DNA of 64,000 nt from Proteinivorax tanatarense. Its GTDB lineage: Bacteria; Bacillota; Proteinivoracia; Proteinivoracales; Proteinivoracaceae. Every line of letters starts with the position of its first letter. The first letter of the stretch is position 1. The stretch covers positions 1,240,001 through 1,304,000 of the forward strand of contig NZ_CP158367.1 of the NCBI RefSeq assembly GCF_040267685.1, given 5' to 3'. This document shows positions 25,999 through 34,365 of this stretch, in pieces. The notes under the pieces were generated by a model. The model did not search any database. It saw only the letters and a list, made by a program, of their open reading frames with translations, and was not told the origin of the DNA. The translations under genes and the position numbers were made by a program.

Positions 25999-27018
25999 GT
26001 GGAGCTAAAGGAAAAAATTTTATATTTATTTGGGGTACTGATAGTGTTGGTTTTGATTATAAGTCAGCAATGGATGACTATTTTTAGTCCAGTTTTTATA
26101 TTGGGGTTTATATTTATTAGAGAAGCTATTTTAAAGAAAAGTGGTAAAATACAAGCCATACTTTTTGTCACTCTATTAGCCATAGGTAGAATTATTGCTG
26201 AATATCATTTCCAAGCAGTTTATTATTTTGATAATATTTTGATAGCATTTTTTGCGGGATGTTTAATTTATAATATTTATAAGAGCTCATCAGCTAAAAA
26301 ACTTAGGAATGCTACAGTCTTAGTAGTAATAGTAGCGTTACTTATAACTTCTAATATCTATATTAGCGCTTATATGGAAAGTCAAAGAGTATTTAAAGAT
26401 GCAAATCTTCAAAGGATAGTCTCTGATGCTTATGAAGCTAGGTTTATTGGTGCAGATATTGAGTTAGAGGAAGGAAGTTCTGACTTAGAAAGGCTTGATC
26501 ATTTAAAAATAGAGGGGCGAACGGTGAGAAGCATAGAAGGAATTGAAAATTTTCCCAACATTTGGGATTTAAAGATTTATGGACAAGATAGGTTACTTGA
26601 TTATAGCAAGCTTGCAAAACTTGAGAATTTGAAAAGGTTGAGGATAACTGACCCGCATCCAGATTTTAACCTTTCAGATCTTCCAAAGCTAGAGAACCTA
26701 GAGTCGTTTTCAGTATGGCAACATTCCTTTGGTAATCAAGAAAATGAAATCATAGAACTTTCAAACTTTCCTAATTTAACAAGATTAGACATATATGAAG
26801 ATTTGCTTGCTGAAGGTGAGCCGTTAACGATAGACATAACAGAGGCGCCCCATCTTGAAGATTTAAGTGTTACTAATCTAGACAAAATAGTAGGGTTAGA
26901 AGAAGCGGAGAACTTGGAGAGTATAACGATCAGGAATCCTCATGATTACACAGAAGTAGAAAATTATAAGGATGAAATTAAAAAAATAAGACCGGATATA
27001 GATATAGATGTGTGGTAA
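25999..27018 (+). CDS. Membrane protein with C-terminal leucine-rich repeats, copy 3
   Basis: 339 aa from GTG 25999. The membrane half (about residues 1-155) differs from copy 2 at only about ten residues. The LRR half is a mosaic: GIENFPNIWDLKIYGQDRL resembles copy 1 (ENFPNIWEVQLYGQDKL), while DPHPDFNLSDLPKLENLE resembles copy 2. It ends with NYKDEIKKIRPDIDIDVW, slightly extended. This pattern points to recombination between copies and changing binding surfaces on a constant membrane base. Confidence 0.7.
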   Translation: MELKEKILYLFGVLIVLVLIISQQWMTIFSPVFILGFIFIREAILKKSGKIQAILFVTLLAIGRIIAEYHFQAVYYFDNILIAFFAGCLIYNIYKSSSAKKLRNATVLVVIVALLITSNIYISAYMESQRVFKDANLQRIVSDAYEARFIGADIELEEGSSDLERLDHLKIEGRTVRSIEGIENFPNIWDLKIYGQDRLLDYSKLAKLENLKRLRITDPHPDFNLSDLPKLENLESFSVWQHSFGNQENEIIELSNFPNLTRLDIYEDLLAEGEPLTIDITEAPHLEDLSVTNLDKIVGLEEAENLESITIRNPHDYTEVENYKDEIKKIRPDIDIDVW

Positions 27019-27440
27019 AGCAGGGTTAGATTAAAAACTTACTGTTATGGTGGGAAAGTATTATACCGGCATAGTATAATCTTTTTCGCTTTAATTAATG
27101 GCGGATAAACTTGGTGGAGGTAAGTTAATAAATATTATATGACTATTTATGTAAGGAAAAAAGAGATGTTGAGTTGTTAGTCTGAGTTATGATTAATACT
27201 TAATGTTGATTTTCGCGCATGCAGATTTGTGTTTATAATCGGATATGTTTTGATAGTCTTATAGTACCTTCCAGCTGGGACTTAGCATTTGATGCACTAA
27301 AAAAAAGGTTTTTAGATAAGCTTAACAAGAAATGATATGACTTTTGTCATATCATTTTGTTTATATAGGCACTACCGGTAGTGGCAAAGCTGGTATAAAA
27401 TGAATATAACTAAGAGGAGAAAGAGGAGGGAGACAGTATT
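27019..27440. other. Non-coding gap before the Lnr-like ABC operon
   Basis: About 420 bp. A terminator-like hairpin lies at 27330-27358; otherwise no gene or repeat is seen. Confidence 0.5.
27330..27358 (+). terminator. Hairpin, probable terminator
   Basis: AAATGATATGAC (27330-27341) / GTCATATCATTT (27346-27357), perfect 12-bp stem with a TTTT loop and a short T tail. It is 310 bp from the last LRR gene and 80 bp before the ABC operon. Confidence 0.6.
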
Positions 27441-28373
27441 ATGGTTTTGCAATGTCAGGACGTTGTTAAAAGGTATAAGGAAAGTTTAGCCTTAGATAAT
27501 GTAAGCTTAAATATTAAAGAGGGTAGCATATTCGGTTTGTTAGGACCCAATGGTGCAGGAAAAACATCGTTAATTAACTGTATTGTCGGGCTTATTCAAA
27601 AAGATAAGGGGTCCATTTATGTGTTTGGCAGTGACTTGAGCAAAAATGGAATTGGCATAAAAAAGAAAATTGGTATCGTGCCCCAAGAAATCGCTGTTTA
27701 CCGTGACCTAACAGCTTATGAAAATGTAGCTTTTTTTGCAAAGTTATATGAAGTAGATAAAAGAGAGATTAAGGCAAGGGTAGAGGAAGCTTTAGAGTTT
27801 GTAGGCCTTTTAGACAAAAAAGATCAATTTAGCAAGACCTTTTCCGGTGGGATGATGAGAAGGCTTAACATAGCTTGTGCTATAGCTCATAGCCCTAGAC
27901 TTATCATAATGGATGAACCTACAGTGGGTATAGATCCCCAATCTAGGGAGCTGATTTTACAGTCGGTTAAAACATTAAATAAAAGAGGATCTACGGTAAT
28001 TTACACATCACACTATATGGAAGAGGTAGAAAAAATATGTGATGACATCGCTATTATGGATCATGGTAGAGTGATAGCTAGAGGCAGTAAAGAGGAGCTT
28101 ATTGCATCCATTGAATTTCAACAAGTGGTAGAAATTAAGGTAGATAAAGTCACCGAGGAGTTGTTGACCAATCTAAGAGATGTTCAAGGGGTTCTAGAAG
28201 CTAATGAGGAAAAGGGCAAAATTACTGTAACATGTTCAAAAAATAACGATCTGGTTAGCAAAATCATTGAAGCAGTTACTAACAGCGGTGGAAAGGTAAC
28301 TGCACTAAGTGTTGAAAAACCAAACCTTGAAGGGGTATTTTTAACTCTAACCGGTCGATCTCTTCGGGATTAG
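27441..28373 (+). CDS. ABC-2 type transporter ATPase (LnrL/YfiL-like)
   Basis: 310-aa ATP-binding subunit of the drug-exporter type. Walker A is GPNGAGKTS near 35-43, the signature FSGGMMRRL near 137-145, Walker B LIIMDEPTVGIDP and the H-loop TSHYME. A C-terminal extension of about 90 residues ends in VFLTLTGRSLRD, typical of this group. ATG with GGAGGGAG. The order ATPase, two ABC-2 permeases, histidine kinase, response regulator matches the content of Bacillus subtilis lnrJK-lnrLMN (linearmycin resistance) in a different order; the substrate here is not proven. Confidence 0.9.
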   Translation: MVLQCQDVVKRYKESLALDNVSLNIKEGSIFGLLGPNGAGKTSLINCIVGLIQKDKGSIYVFGSDLSKNGIGIKKKIGIVPQEIAVYRDLTAYENVAFFAKLYEVDKREIKARVEEALEFVGLLDKKDQFSKTFSGGMMRRLNIACAIAHSPRLIIMDEPTVGIDPQSRELILQSVKTLNKRGSTVIYTSHYMEEVEKICDDIAIMDHGRVIARGSKEELIASIEFQQVVEIKVDKVTEELLTNLRDVQGVLEANEEKGKITVTCSKNNDLVSKIIEAVTNSGGKVTALSVEKPNLEGVFLTLTGRSLRD

Positions 28374-28388
28374 AGGTGGTGTCTAATT

Positions 28389-29518
28389 ATGAAGATATTT
28401 ACAATTGCTTACTATACATGTTTGCGAAATTTAAGAGATATAAGCTCTTCAATGTATATGGTGGCATATCCTATTTTGTTGATCTTAATTTTAGGAAATG
28501 CCTTACAAAACGACTTTGAAGTACGCCAAATAGATACAGTTAAGGTTTCTGTATTAAATGAAGAAAAAACTTATTTAGGGGAGGCATTTGAGCAGTTTAT
28601 AAGCACGGTTGAAAAGGAAGAGTTGATAAGTGTCGATGTAGTATACAGTTATGATGAGGGAATAAACAAAATAGAAAGCGGAGATAAATTTGCATTTATA
28701 CACTTGCCAGCCCAATTAGAAGAGGGTAGGATTAACACATATTCAAAGCATGAACAAGGTCTTAACTATACTATATTTACCAATATAATGAATTCCTTTA
28801 TAAAAGGTGCAATACAACTTATGCTATGAATGTAATAGATGATGGTCAGCTTCAACATTACCAGCATTTTGAGGGAGACATTGATTCTGTTTATCTCGGT
28901 GATGATTTTAAGCCGCCGTCTGCCATGGATTACTATGGTATAACGATGCTTATAATGACGTTAATGTGGGGCTCTTTATATGCTAATGAAAATATGCAGG
29001 AGATTAAAAATGAAACTATGGGCTCTAGGTTAAGGACCTCTCCTATAAAAGATATTGAAATTATATCAGGGAAACTCCTAGCTACACTACTGACATTGAT
29101 GGTTCAGGGCACTATTATAATTATTTTTACAAAATTTTCTTTTGGAGTGAACTGGGGTGATAACCTCCATATGATTTTTGTAACTATGCTGTTTTTTAGC
29201 ATCATGACAATAAGCTTGGGTATTTTAAACTTTTTTATGGCAGCTAAAGACGGCGGGGCAAGTCCGGTGACATTTTTAAATTTATTTGTTATTGTTTCGA
29301 CTTCCTTAAGTGGGGGATTTATACCAATTCAAAACCCTGGCGGCATTTTAAGCTTTATGAGAGTTTTATCACCTAACTATTATGGACAAAACTTATTGTT
29401 TGAAAGTATTTACAGTCCAAACCCTTATTATTTACGCTCCTTTGTTGGATTGTTAATTATAACAGCGGTGTTTATTACGCTGGCACTTATAGCTAAAAAA
29501 AGGAGGGAGCTTAAGTGA
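28389..29518 (+). pseudogene. ABC-2 type permease 1, split by a frameshift
   Basis: Two open pieces, 28389-28829 (146 aa) and 28826-29518 (230 aa), together make one ABC-2 permease of about 376 aa: an N-terminal helix, a large extracytoplasmic loop, then six helices with the family-typical LSPNYYGQNLLFE near the end. The pieces lie in different frames and meet at ATGA 28826-28829. No ribosome binding site precedes the second ATG, so a one-base deletion is more likely than a natural split, although coupled translation of two halves cannot be excluded. The neighbouring permease is intact at 371 aa. Confidence 0.75.
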
Positions 29519-30630
29519 GTATCTTTATATCTAACTTTAAAAGACTAAAAAGAAAAGGTAAATCATTTATTTATATGTTGCTCTTTCCTATTATTTGGCT
29601 AACTGTCATCTCGTTAATTTTTTCGGGATCCTTCCAAGGAATTAACATTGCAGTTGTTGATTATGATAATACGCAGCTTAGTAAGGCTTTAATAGCTAGC
29701 TTGGAAGAAGAAAACAATGTTATGTTAGTTAATGAACGGGAAATACAAAGCCATCTTGTAAGACGGGAGGCTGATTACGGCATTGTAATACCAAAAGGCT
29801 ATAAAAATAGCATTTTAGCAGAAGAGGATATGAGCTTAACAGCTTATAAAGGTATAGAGCCTTATGTAGCTATGACGGCTGAAATGACAATCCAAAATTT
29901 TATATCAGGTGCTAAAAATATAGCAAAGTCTGCAGAGGACTGGCAGCAGTTTAACAAAGGTATGGAGGAGCTGGGATCCGGAAACTACAGTTATACCATA
30001 ACAAGGCCTGAGCAATCTGAGGAAATACCACTTTGGGGGATTTTCTCTGCCATAGGTTTTTTAGTTATGGGGATGCTTTTCCTAGCAACTAGTACAACTT
30101 CACTTATTATGGAGGATAGAAAAATCCTTACCTTTAATAGGATAGCGATTTCACCTTTATCGATAAAAAGTTATATGCTGCAAAATTTATTAAGTTTTTG
30201 GGTTATTTCTTTGTTTCAGGTGCTTCTAACTTTTGTGATATTATCGCAAATTTTTAACATAAACTTAGGCCAGTCGCCTTTTATGTTATATGCATTTTTC
30301 GCTTTATTTTCTGTGGTTTCTTTAGCCTTTGGTATAGCTATAACCAGTGTTTCAAAAAATGTAGCGCAAACCGATGTGCTAGCAAACTTTTTAATTGTTC
30401 CAATGGCAATGCTTGGAGGAGCGTTATGGCCTTATGAAATGATGCCCCAGGTTTTGCAACAAATAGGCCTTTTTCTACCAACTTACTGGGCAATAGACGG
30501 AGCTAATCAAATTGTTATTGGGGCCACTTTTATGGAAATACTGCCTAATATTATAGTGCTGACACTATTTGCTATAGTATTTTTCTTAATTGGAGCAAAG
30601 AAAAAAGGCTTAAGCAATATAGAGGAATAA
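29515..30630 (+). CDS. ABC-2 type permease 2
   Basis: 371 aa. One N-terminal membrane helix (about 17-38), an extracytoplasmic domain of about 140 residues (INIAVVDYDNTQLSKALIAS...), and a C-terminal bundle of five to six helices from about 178. GTG start overlapping the previous gene by 4 bp (GTGA), with AAAGGAGGGAG upstream. It forms the transport channel together with permease 1 and the ATPase at 27441. Terminator follows at 30634. Confidence 0.87.
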   Translation: MSIFISNFKRLKRKGKSFIYMLLFPIIWLTVISLIFSGSFQGINIAVVDYDNTQLSKALIASLEEENNVMLVNEREIQSHLVRREADYGIVIPKGYKNSILAEEDMSLTAYKGIEPYVAMTAEMTIQNFISGAKNIAKSAEDWQQFNKGMEELGSGNYSYTITRPEQSEEIPLWGIFSAIGFLVMGMLFLATSTTSLIMEDRKILTFNRIAISPLSIKSYMLQNLLSFWVISLFQVLLTFVILSQIFNINLGQSPFMLYAFFALFSVVSLAFGIAITSVSKNVAQTDVLANFLIVPMAMLGGALWPYEMMPQVLQQIGLFLPTYWAIDGANQIVIGATFMEILPNIIVLTLFAIVFFLIGAKKKGLSNIEE

Positions 30631-30633
30631 AGC

Positions 30634-30670
30634 AAAGGTCTAGTTGAGTTTTAGCCAACTAGACCTTTAT
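30634..30670 (+). terminator. Terminator between ABC operon and two-component genes
   Basis: AAAGGTCTAGTTG (30634-30646) / CAACTAGACCTTT (30656-30668), perfect 13-bp stem. The kinase-regulator pair therefore has its own transcript or depends on read-through. Confidence 0.8.
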
Positions 30671-30778
30671 TAATAACTGATGTACGACGCGATATAGTAA
30701 AGATAAGCTTGAGGGCTTTACCAGTTTGAAATTTAATGATAAATTATAAATAAAAGGTTGCGAAAGTAGTGTTGTAAA

Positions 30779-31885
30779 ATGAAAAGTTTATACCTAAAAC
30801 TTATTTATTTAATATTTGTGATAGTTAATTTAATCACCTATCAGAAATTAAGCTACCTAGATGTTATAATAACTTTGTTGTTACTAATTATAATCCTTTA
30901 TCGCGACAAATTTTCCAAATATAACAAGGCTGCTTTGGTGGGCCAAGTTATTATCATAATTTTTGCAAGCATTTTAAACCCTGTCTATAGCCCGTTGTTG
31001 GCCTTGGGGTTGTATGAAGTTTTTTTCAATAGGCTAGAAATCTTTGCTTTACCAATTTTAGCTGTCACCTTAACTTTAGAATTAGAGTTTCTGGTGTGGT
31101 CAGTGTTTTTATTACTAATAAGCTGGTATTTTGGCAAAACATCTAGAGCCCTTTATGACAGCAAGGTCAGTCTTAAGGAAGCCTATGATAAAGAAAGAAA
31201 ATTAAGATACAGCTTAGAGAAAGCAAAACAAAATTTACTAGAATCTAATAATCAAACTGTGTACTTAGCTGGGCTTAAAGAGCGAAACAGAATAGCTGTT
31301 CGACTCCATGATGAGCTAGGCCATTGTATAGCAGGGCAGCTTTTTCAACTACAGGCTATAAAAAAAGTGTTTAAACGAGAAGAAGACAAAGCGGAAAAAA
31401 TGTTGGAAGACTGTATAGAAAAAATGAGGTCAAGTTTAGAATTGCTGCGAACTACAGTACATGATTTAAAGCCTAAAGAGGATATAAATATTGGGTTTGT
31501 TGACAACTTAATAAACAACTTTAATTTTTGTAAGATTCGGTATAATAAACAAGGAGATTTTAATCAAATATCCTCTTCGCACTTAGGAATTATTTACTTT
31601 AACATTAAGGAAGCTCTTACAAATGTAGTTAAACACTCTAACGCAACAGAGGTGGAAATTTCTATAAACAGCAATCAAAAGTTTACTAGAGTTTTTGTTA
31701 AAGATAATGGACGAGGGTGTCAAGGCAATATAAAGGAGAATTTAGGATTATCTTCTATTAAGGAGAGAGTGAAATATGCTGGTGGTACTATATCTATAAG
31801 CTCTGAAAAAGGGTTTTTAATGGTTTTTTTACTACCTCAAAATAGCAAGGAAGGGGATGTGCTATTTGAAAGTGTTAATAGTTGA
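30779..31885 (+). CDS. Sensor histidine kinase, NarL/DesK type
   Basis: 368 aa. Four to five membrane helices in residues 1-125, a coiled-coil linker (about 130-165), a HisKA_3 dimerisation domain with the phosphoacceptor in RIAVRLHDELGH, and an HATPase_c domain with DNGRGCQGN and LGLSSIKERV. There is almost no extracytoplasmic sensor domain, so it probably senses signals within the membrane, as LnrJ-type kinases do. The regulator gene overlaps its end by 29 bp. Together with the ABC-2 genes it fits an inducible membrane-drug defence system. Confidence 0.88.
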   Translation: MKSLYLKLIYLIFVIVNLITYQKLSYLDVIITLLLLIIILYRDKFSKYNKAALVGQVIIIIFASILNPVYSPLLALGLYEVFFNRLEIFALPILAVTLTLELEFLVWSVFLLLISWYFGKTSRALYDSKVSLKEAYDKERKLRYSLEKAKQNLLESNNQTVYLAGLKERNRIAVRLHDELGHCIAGQLFQLQAIKKVFKREEDKAEKMLEDCIEKMRSSLELLRTTVHDLKPKEDINIGFVDNLINNFNFCKIRYNKQGDFNQISSSHLGIIYFNIKEALTNVVKHSNATEVEISINSNQKFTRVFVKDNGRGCQGNIKENLGLSSIKERVKYAGGTISISSEKGFLMVFLLPQNSKEGDVLFESVNS

Positions 31886-32489
31886 TGATGATGGGCTTAT
31901 AAGGGACTCTTTAAAAATGATTCTAGATTTAGAGGAAGATATAGAAGTTATAGCTACAGCAAAAAACGGAAAAGAATCGATTGATTTAGCCTTGAAGCTG
32001 TGTCCTGATGTTATTCTTATGGATATAAGGATGCCTGAAATGGACGGAGTAGAAGCTACAAAGGTTATTAAAGATAAATATCAGCATGCTAAGATTCTAA
32101 TTTTAACAACTTTTAAAGAACAAAGCTATATAGCAAAGGCGATAAAAAGTGGTGCTAACGGTTATATTTTAAAAAGTCAAAGGTCTGAAGATATAGTTGA
32201 TGCTGTTCGCTCTATATATAAGGGTGGTAATTCAATTTTAGATAGTGATGTAATAGATAATTTAAAAGGCATGCTTAAGGAAGAAAAAAGCGATTTCACC
32301 TTAGATCAAAATTTAAGTCATAGAGAAATAGAGATACTAGAGCTTGTAGCTGAGGGACTTTCCAACAAGGAAATCGCCGATATCTTGCATCTAAGTCCGG
32401 GTACGGTAAGAAATTATATAACCAGCTTGTTAGACAAACTCAGCTTAAGAGATAGAACCCAGTTGGCAATATATTACTTAAAAAACTAA
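31857..32489 (+). CDS. NarL/LuxR-family response regulator
   Basis: 210 aa. The receiver domain has acidic residues VDDD near 9-12, the phosphorylated Asp in LMDIRMPEMDG near 55 and the conserved Lys in LKSQ near 105. The DNA-binding LuxR helix-turn-helix is LSHREIEILELVAEGLSNKE through GTVRNYI near 150-185. Partner of the kinase at 30779 and presumed regulator of the ABC-2 operon. Terminator at 32543. Confidence 0.92.
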   Translation: MCYLKVLIVDDDGLIRDSLKMILDLEEDIEVIATAKNGKESIDLALKLCPDVILMDIRMPEMDGVEATKVIKDKYQHAKILILTTFKEQSYIAKAIKSGANGYILKSQRSEDIVDAVRSIYKGGNSILDSDVIDNLKGMLKEEKSDFTLDQNLSHREIEILELVAEGLSNKEIADILHLSPGTVRNYITSLLDKLSLRDRTQLAIYYLKN

Positions 32490-32542
32490 AAGATTACCTT
32501 TTATCACCCTTCTTATAGCTACATCAGTAAAATAGTGAGCAT

Positions 32543-32586
32543 AAAGAAAGGCAACTTCGCTAGATTGCAAAGTTGCCTTTCTTTTT
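32543..32586 (+). terminator. Terminator after the response regulator gene
   Basis: AAAGAAAGGCAACTT (32543-32557) / AAGTTGCCTTTCTTT (32570-32584) followed by T. About 50 bp before the end of the convergent pyrI gene. Confidence 0.85.
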
Positions 32587-32634
32587 ATCGTAGGATAACT
32601 GGTTGTAAGCCTCCCCACTGATTGAAGTCTCACT

Positions 32635-33069
32635 TTATAATTTTATCCTTTTTAAGCTAGTAGTTTCCTCGCAGTAGGAGCATATATATCCGTCTTCTCT
32701 GTTGTTTAACGTAAACTCAGGTGATACATCCTTTTGCTCAAAACTTATACACCTTGGGTTTTTACATTTTACTATGCCTTTAATTTTCAAAGGTAAAGAT
32801 ACGCTCTTTTTGTCAATTATTTTTTCATCTTTGATATAGTTAATTGTTATGTTGCTATCTAAAATTCCAAGGTATTCAAGAGGAAGGTCATAGAAATTTT
32901 CAATTTTGACCACATCTTTTTTACCAGCTTTTGAACTGTCTGCATTTCTTAGCAAAATAACAGGCTCGTCGATATCTTTTAAGTTTAGTTTTGAAAAGAT
33001 TTTTAATCCGTTTCCTGGAGTAATATGGTCAATTACAACACCATTTTTTATAGATGCTACCTTAAGCAT
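32635..33069 (-). CDS. pyrI: Aspartate carbamoyltransferase regulatory subunit
   Basis: 144 aa. Binds nucleotide effectors and holds catalytic trimers together, making the enzyme allosteric. The N-terminal nucleotide domain begins MLKVASIKNGVVIDHI, and the C-terminal zinc domain has four cysteines: CKNPRC near 107-112 and CSYC near 135-138. Its start overlaps pyrB by 8 bp. A pyrI subunit is common in enterobacteria and archaea and occurs in clostridia, but not in Bacillus. Confidence 0.95.
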   Translation of the reverse strand: MLKVASIKNGVVIDHITPGNGLKIFSKLNLKDIDEPVILLRNADSSKAGKKDVVKIENFYDLPLEYLGILDSNITINYIKDEKIIDKKSVSLPLKIKGIVKCKNPRCISFEQKDVSPEFTLNNREDGYICSYCEETTSLKRIKL

Positions 33070-33997
33070 TGGTTTGTCCCCCTTTAATTAGTGTATGAAT
33101 TAATGCCATGCGAATATAGACTCCCAGCTTTGCTTGGCGGAAAAAGCCAGCCCGTGGGTCGCTATCCACTTCTATTGAAATCTCATTAACTCTAGGTAAG
33201 GGGTGAAGGACAAGCATATCTTCTTTGCCGTGTGATAACACACAGTTGTTGATGATGTAGTTATCCTTTAGTTTTAGATAGTCTTCTTCATTGAAAAAGC
33301 GTTCTTTTTGAATTCTCGTCGAATATAGCACATCGGCATCAGAAATTGCTGATTTTAAGTCTGTGCTTTCTTCAAACTCTGCGCCCATTTTAGTAAGTTG
33401 TTCTCTTAGGTAAGCAGGAATTTTAAGCTCTGAAGGAGAGATAAGTGTAAACTTGTTTCCTTTATATCTAGCTAAAGCAAGCAGTGTAGAATGAACAGTT
33501 CGCCCATGCTTTAAGTCTCCTACAAAAGCAAAGTTTTTGTTTTCTAAACTACCTTTTTCAGTAACTATTGTAAATAAGTCGGTAAGAGTTTGAGTGGGAT
33601 GTTGATGTCCTCCGTCACCACCGTTTATAACAGGCACCTGTGAGTACTCTGACGCTAATAATGAGGAACCCTCTTTTGGATGGCGGATAACCATAATATC
33701 GCAATACCCGTCCATAACTCTTACGGTGTCCCAAAGGCCTTCCCCTTTTTTTGCAGAACTTTGATCGGAATCAGAAAAACCCAACACTTGACCACCCAAC
33801 CTAAGCATTGCAGATTCAAAGCTAAGTCGGGTTCGAGTACTGGGTTCAAAAAACAACGTTCCTAAAATATGTCCTGCTAGTGAGTTGCTATACTTAGCAG
33901 GATTTTTTTTCATTTCTTTTGCTAAATTAAAAAGATAGTCTAACTCCTCCAAAGATAAATCTAAAGAATGACATAAATGTTTACAGTTTAATTTCAT
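33062..33997 (-). CDS. pyrB: Aspartate carbamoyltransferase catalytic subunit
   Basis: Joins carbamoyl phosphate and aspartate, the first committed step of pyrimidine synthesis. Carbamoyl-phosphate loop FEPSTRTRLSFESA near 49-62, later motif HPLPRVNEI near 265-273. The frame is open from 34090, but ATG 33997 has TAAGGAGGTC 8 nt upstream and gives the standard 311-aa protein (MKLNCKHL). A PyrR-type hairpin sits directly before that ribosome binding site. Divergent from the pyrC operon. Confidence 0.97.
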   Translation of the reverse strand: MKLNCKHLCHSLDLSLEELDYLFNLAKEMKKNPAKYSNSLAGHILGTLFFEPSTRTRLSFESAMLRLGGQVLGFSDSDQSSAKKGEGLWDTVRVMDGYCDIMVIRHPKEGSSLLASEYSQVPVINGGDGGHQHPTQTLTDLFTIVTEKGSLENKNFAFVGDLKHGRTVHSTLLALARYKGNKFTLISPSELKIPAYLREQLTKMGAEFEESTDLKSAISDADVLYSTRIQKERFFNEEDYLKLKDNYIINNCVLSHGKEDMLVLHPLPRVNEISIEVDSDPRAGFFRQAKLGVYIRMALIHTLIKGGQTNA

Positions 33998-34015
33998 TGT
34001 TGTTGACCTCCTTAT

Positions 34016-34029
34016 GGCCTCTCTGGACC
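34016..34029 (-). promoter_or_regulatory. PyrR-type RNA hairpin at the pyrB ribosome binding site
   Basis: On the pyrB transcript GGTCCAGAGAGGCC matches the PyrR-binding consensus ARUCCNGNGAGGYU, with a compensated end pair. It ends 1-2 nt before TAAGGAGG, and it begins within a few bases of the predicted transcription start. There is no room for an attenuator, so control at translation initiation is likely. Confidence 0.75.
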
Positions 34030-34031
34030 GA

Positions 34032-34059
34032 ATTAAAGAAAGTGAATATTTCTTGTCAA
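34032..34059 (-). promoter_or_regulatory. Promoter of pyrBI
   Basis: Minus strand TTGACA (34059-34054), 16-bp spacer, TTTAAT (34037-34032). Start expected near 34025-34030, which puts the PyrR-type hairpin at the very 5' end of the mRNA. Confidence 0.6.
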
Positions 34060-34131
34060 AAACTATAGCATATCTTAAAAAAAAATGCAAATTTTTTTAG
34101 CTTTTGATTTAACTATCTTTAAAATTTACTC

Positions 34132-34160
34132 TTGACAAATAAATAGGCAGGGTGTAAGCT
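34132..34160 (+). promoter_or_regulatory. Promoter of the pyrC operon
   Basis: TTGACA (34132-34137), 17-bp spacer, TAAGCT (34155-34160, weaker). Transcription would start near 34167, leaving about 195 nt of leader before pyrC. Confidence 0.5.
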
Positions 34161-34197
34161 TGAAGTCAAGCAATAAATGAGTAAATACAAATTTTAA

Positions 34198-34216
34198 TTT
34201 TGCCCGAGAGGCAAAA
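34198..34216 (+). promoter_or_regulatory. PyrR-type hairpin 1 in the pyrC leader
   Basis: TTTTGCC-CGAGA-GGCAAAA: the loop side CCCGAGAGG fits the conserved core CCNGNGAGG of PyrR sites, on a stem of different sequence. Confidence 0.55.
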
Positions 34217-34251
34217 AAATTTTGTCTAAATTTAAGTAACCTTTTTTAAAG

Positions 34252-34269
34252 TTAGTCCCGAGAGACTAA
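34252..34269 (+). promoter_or_regulatory. PyrR-type hairpin 2 in the pyrC leader
   Basis: TTAGTCCCGAGAGACTAA matches ARUCCNGNGAGGYU at all but one position (A for G) and keeps the stem. It ends directly before AAAGGAGG, the ribosome binding site of the leader peptide, and a CCTTTTTT at 34240-34247 could extend the stem to cover that site. Confidence 0.65.
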
Positions 34270-34284
34270 AAAGGAGGGAATATT

Positions 34285-34365
34285 ATGATAAAACAAATTA
34301 AAACAGCAGAACCTAATCTTAGGGGTGCTGTCTTTTTTTATGTAAAAAAGGGGGAAAAAAGATGA
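34285..34365 (+). CDS. Leader peptide of the pyrC operon
   Basis: 26 codons, MIKQIKTAEPNLRGAVFF followed by YVKKGEKR, with a strong AAGGAGGG site 8 nt before the ATG. The stop codon overlaps the pyrC start (ATGA at 34362-34365). An intrinsic terminator lies inside the coding sequence, with its T run read as Phe-Phe. The strong start signal and exact overlap argue that it is translated and controls pyrC expression, as pyrL does for enterobacterial pyrBI by a different detailed arrangement. Confidence 0.65.
   Translation: MIKQIKTAEPNLRGAVFFYVKKGEKR
34303..34338 (+). terminator. Attenuator terminator in the pyrC leader
   Basis: ACAGCA (34303-34308) / TGCTGT (34326-34331) enclosing CCTA/TAGG, followed by CTTTTTTT. 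It lies within the leader peptide gene, before pyrC, so transcription of the operon can end here. Confidence 0.65.

Noticed and set aside
33998-34090. N-terminal extension of PyrB to 34090
   Set aside because: It would run through the promoter and PyrR hairpin; a perfect ribosome binding site marks ATG 33997.
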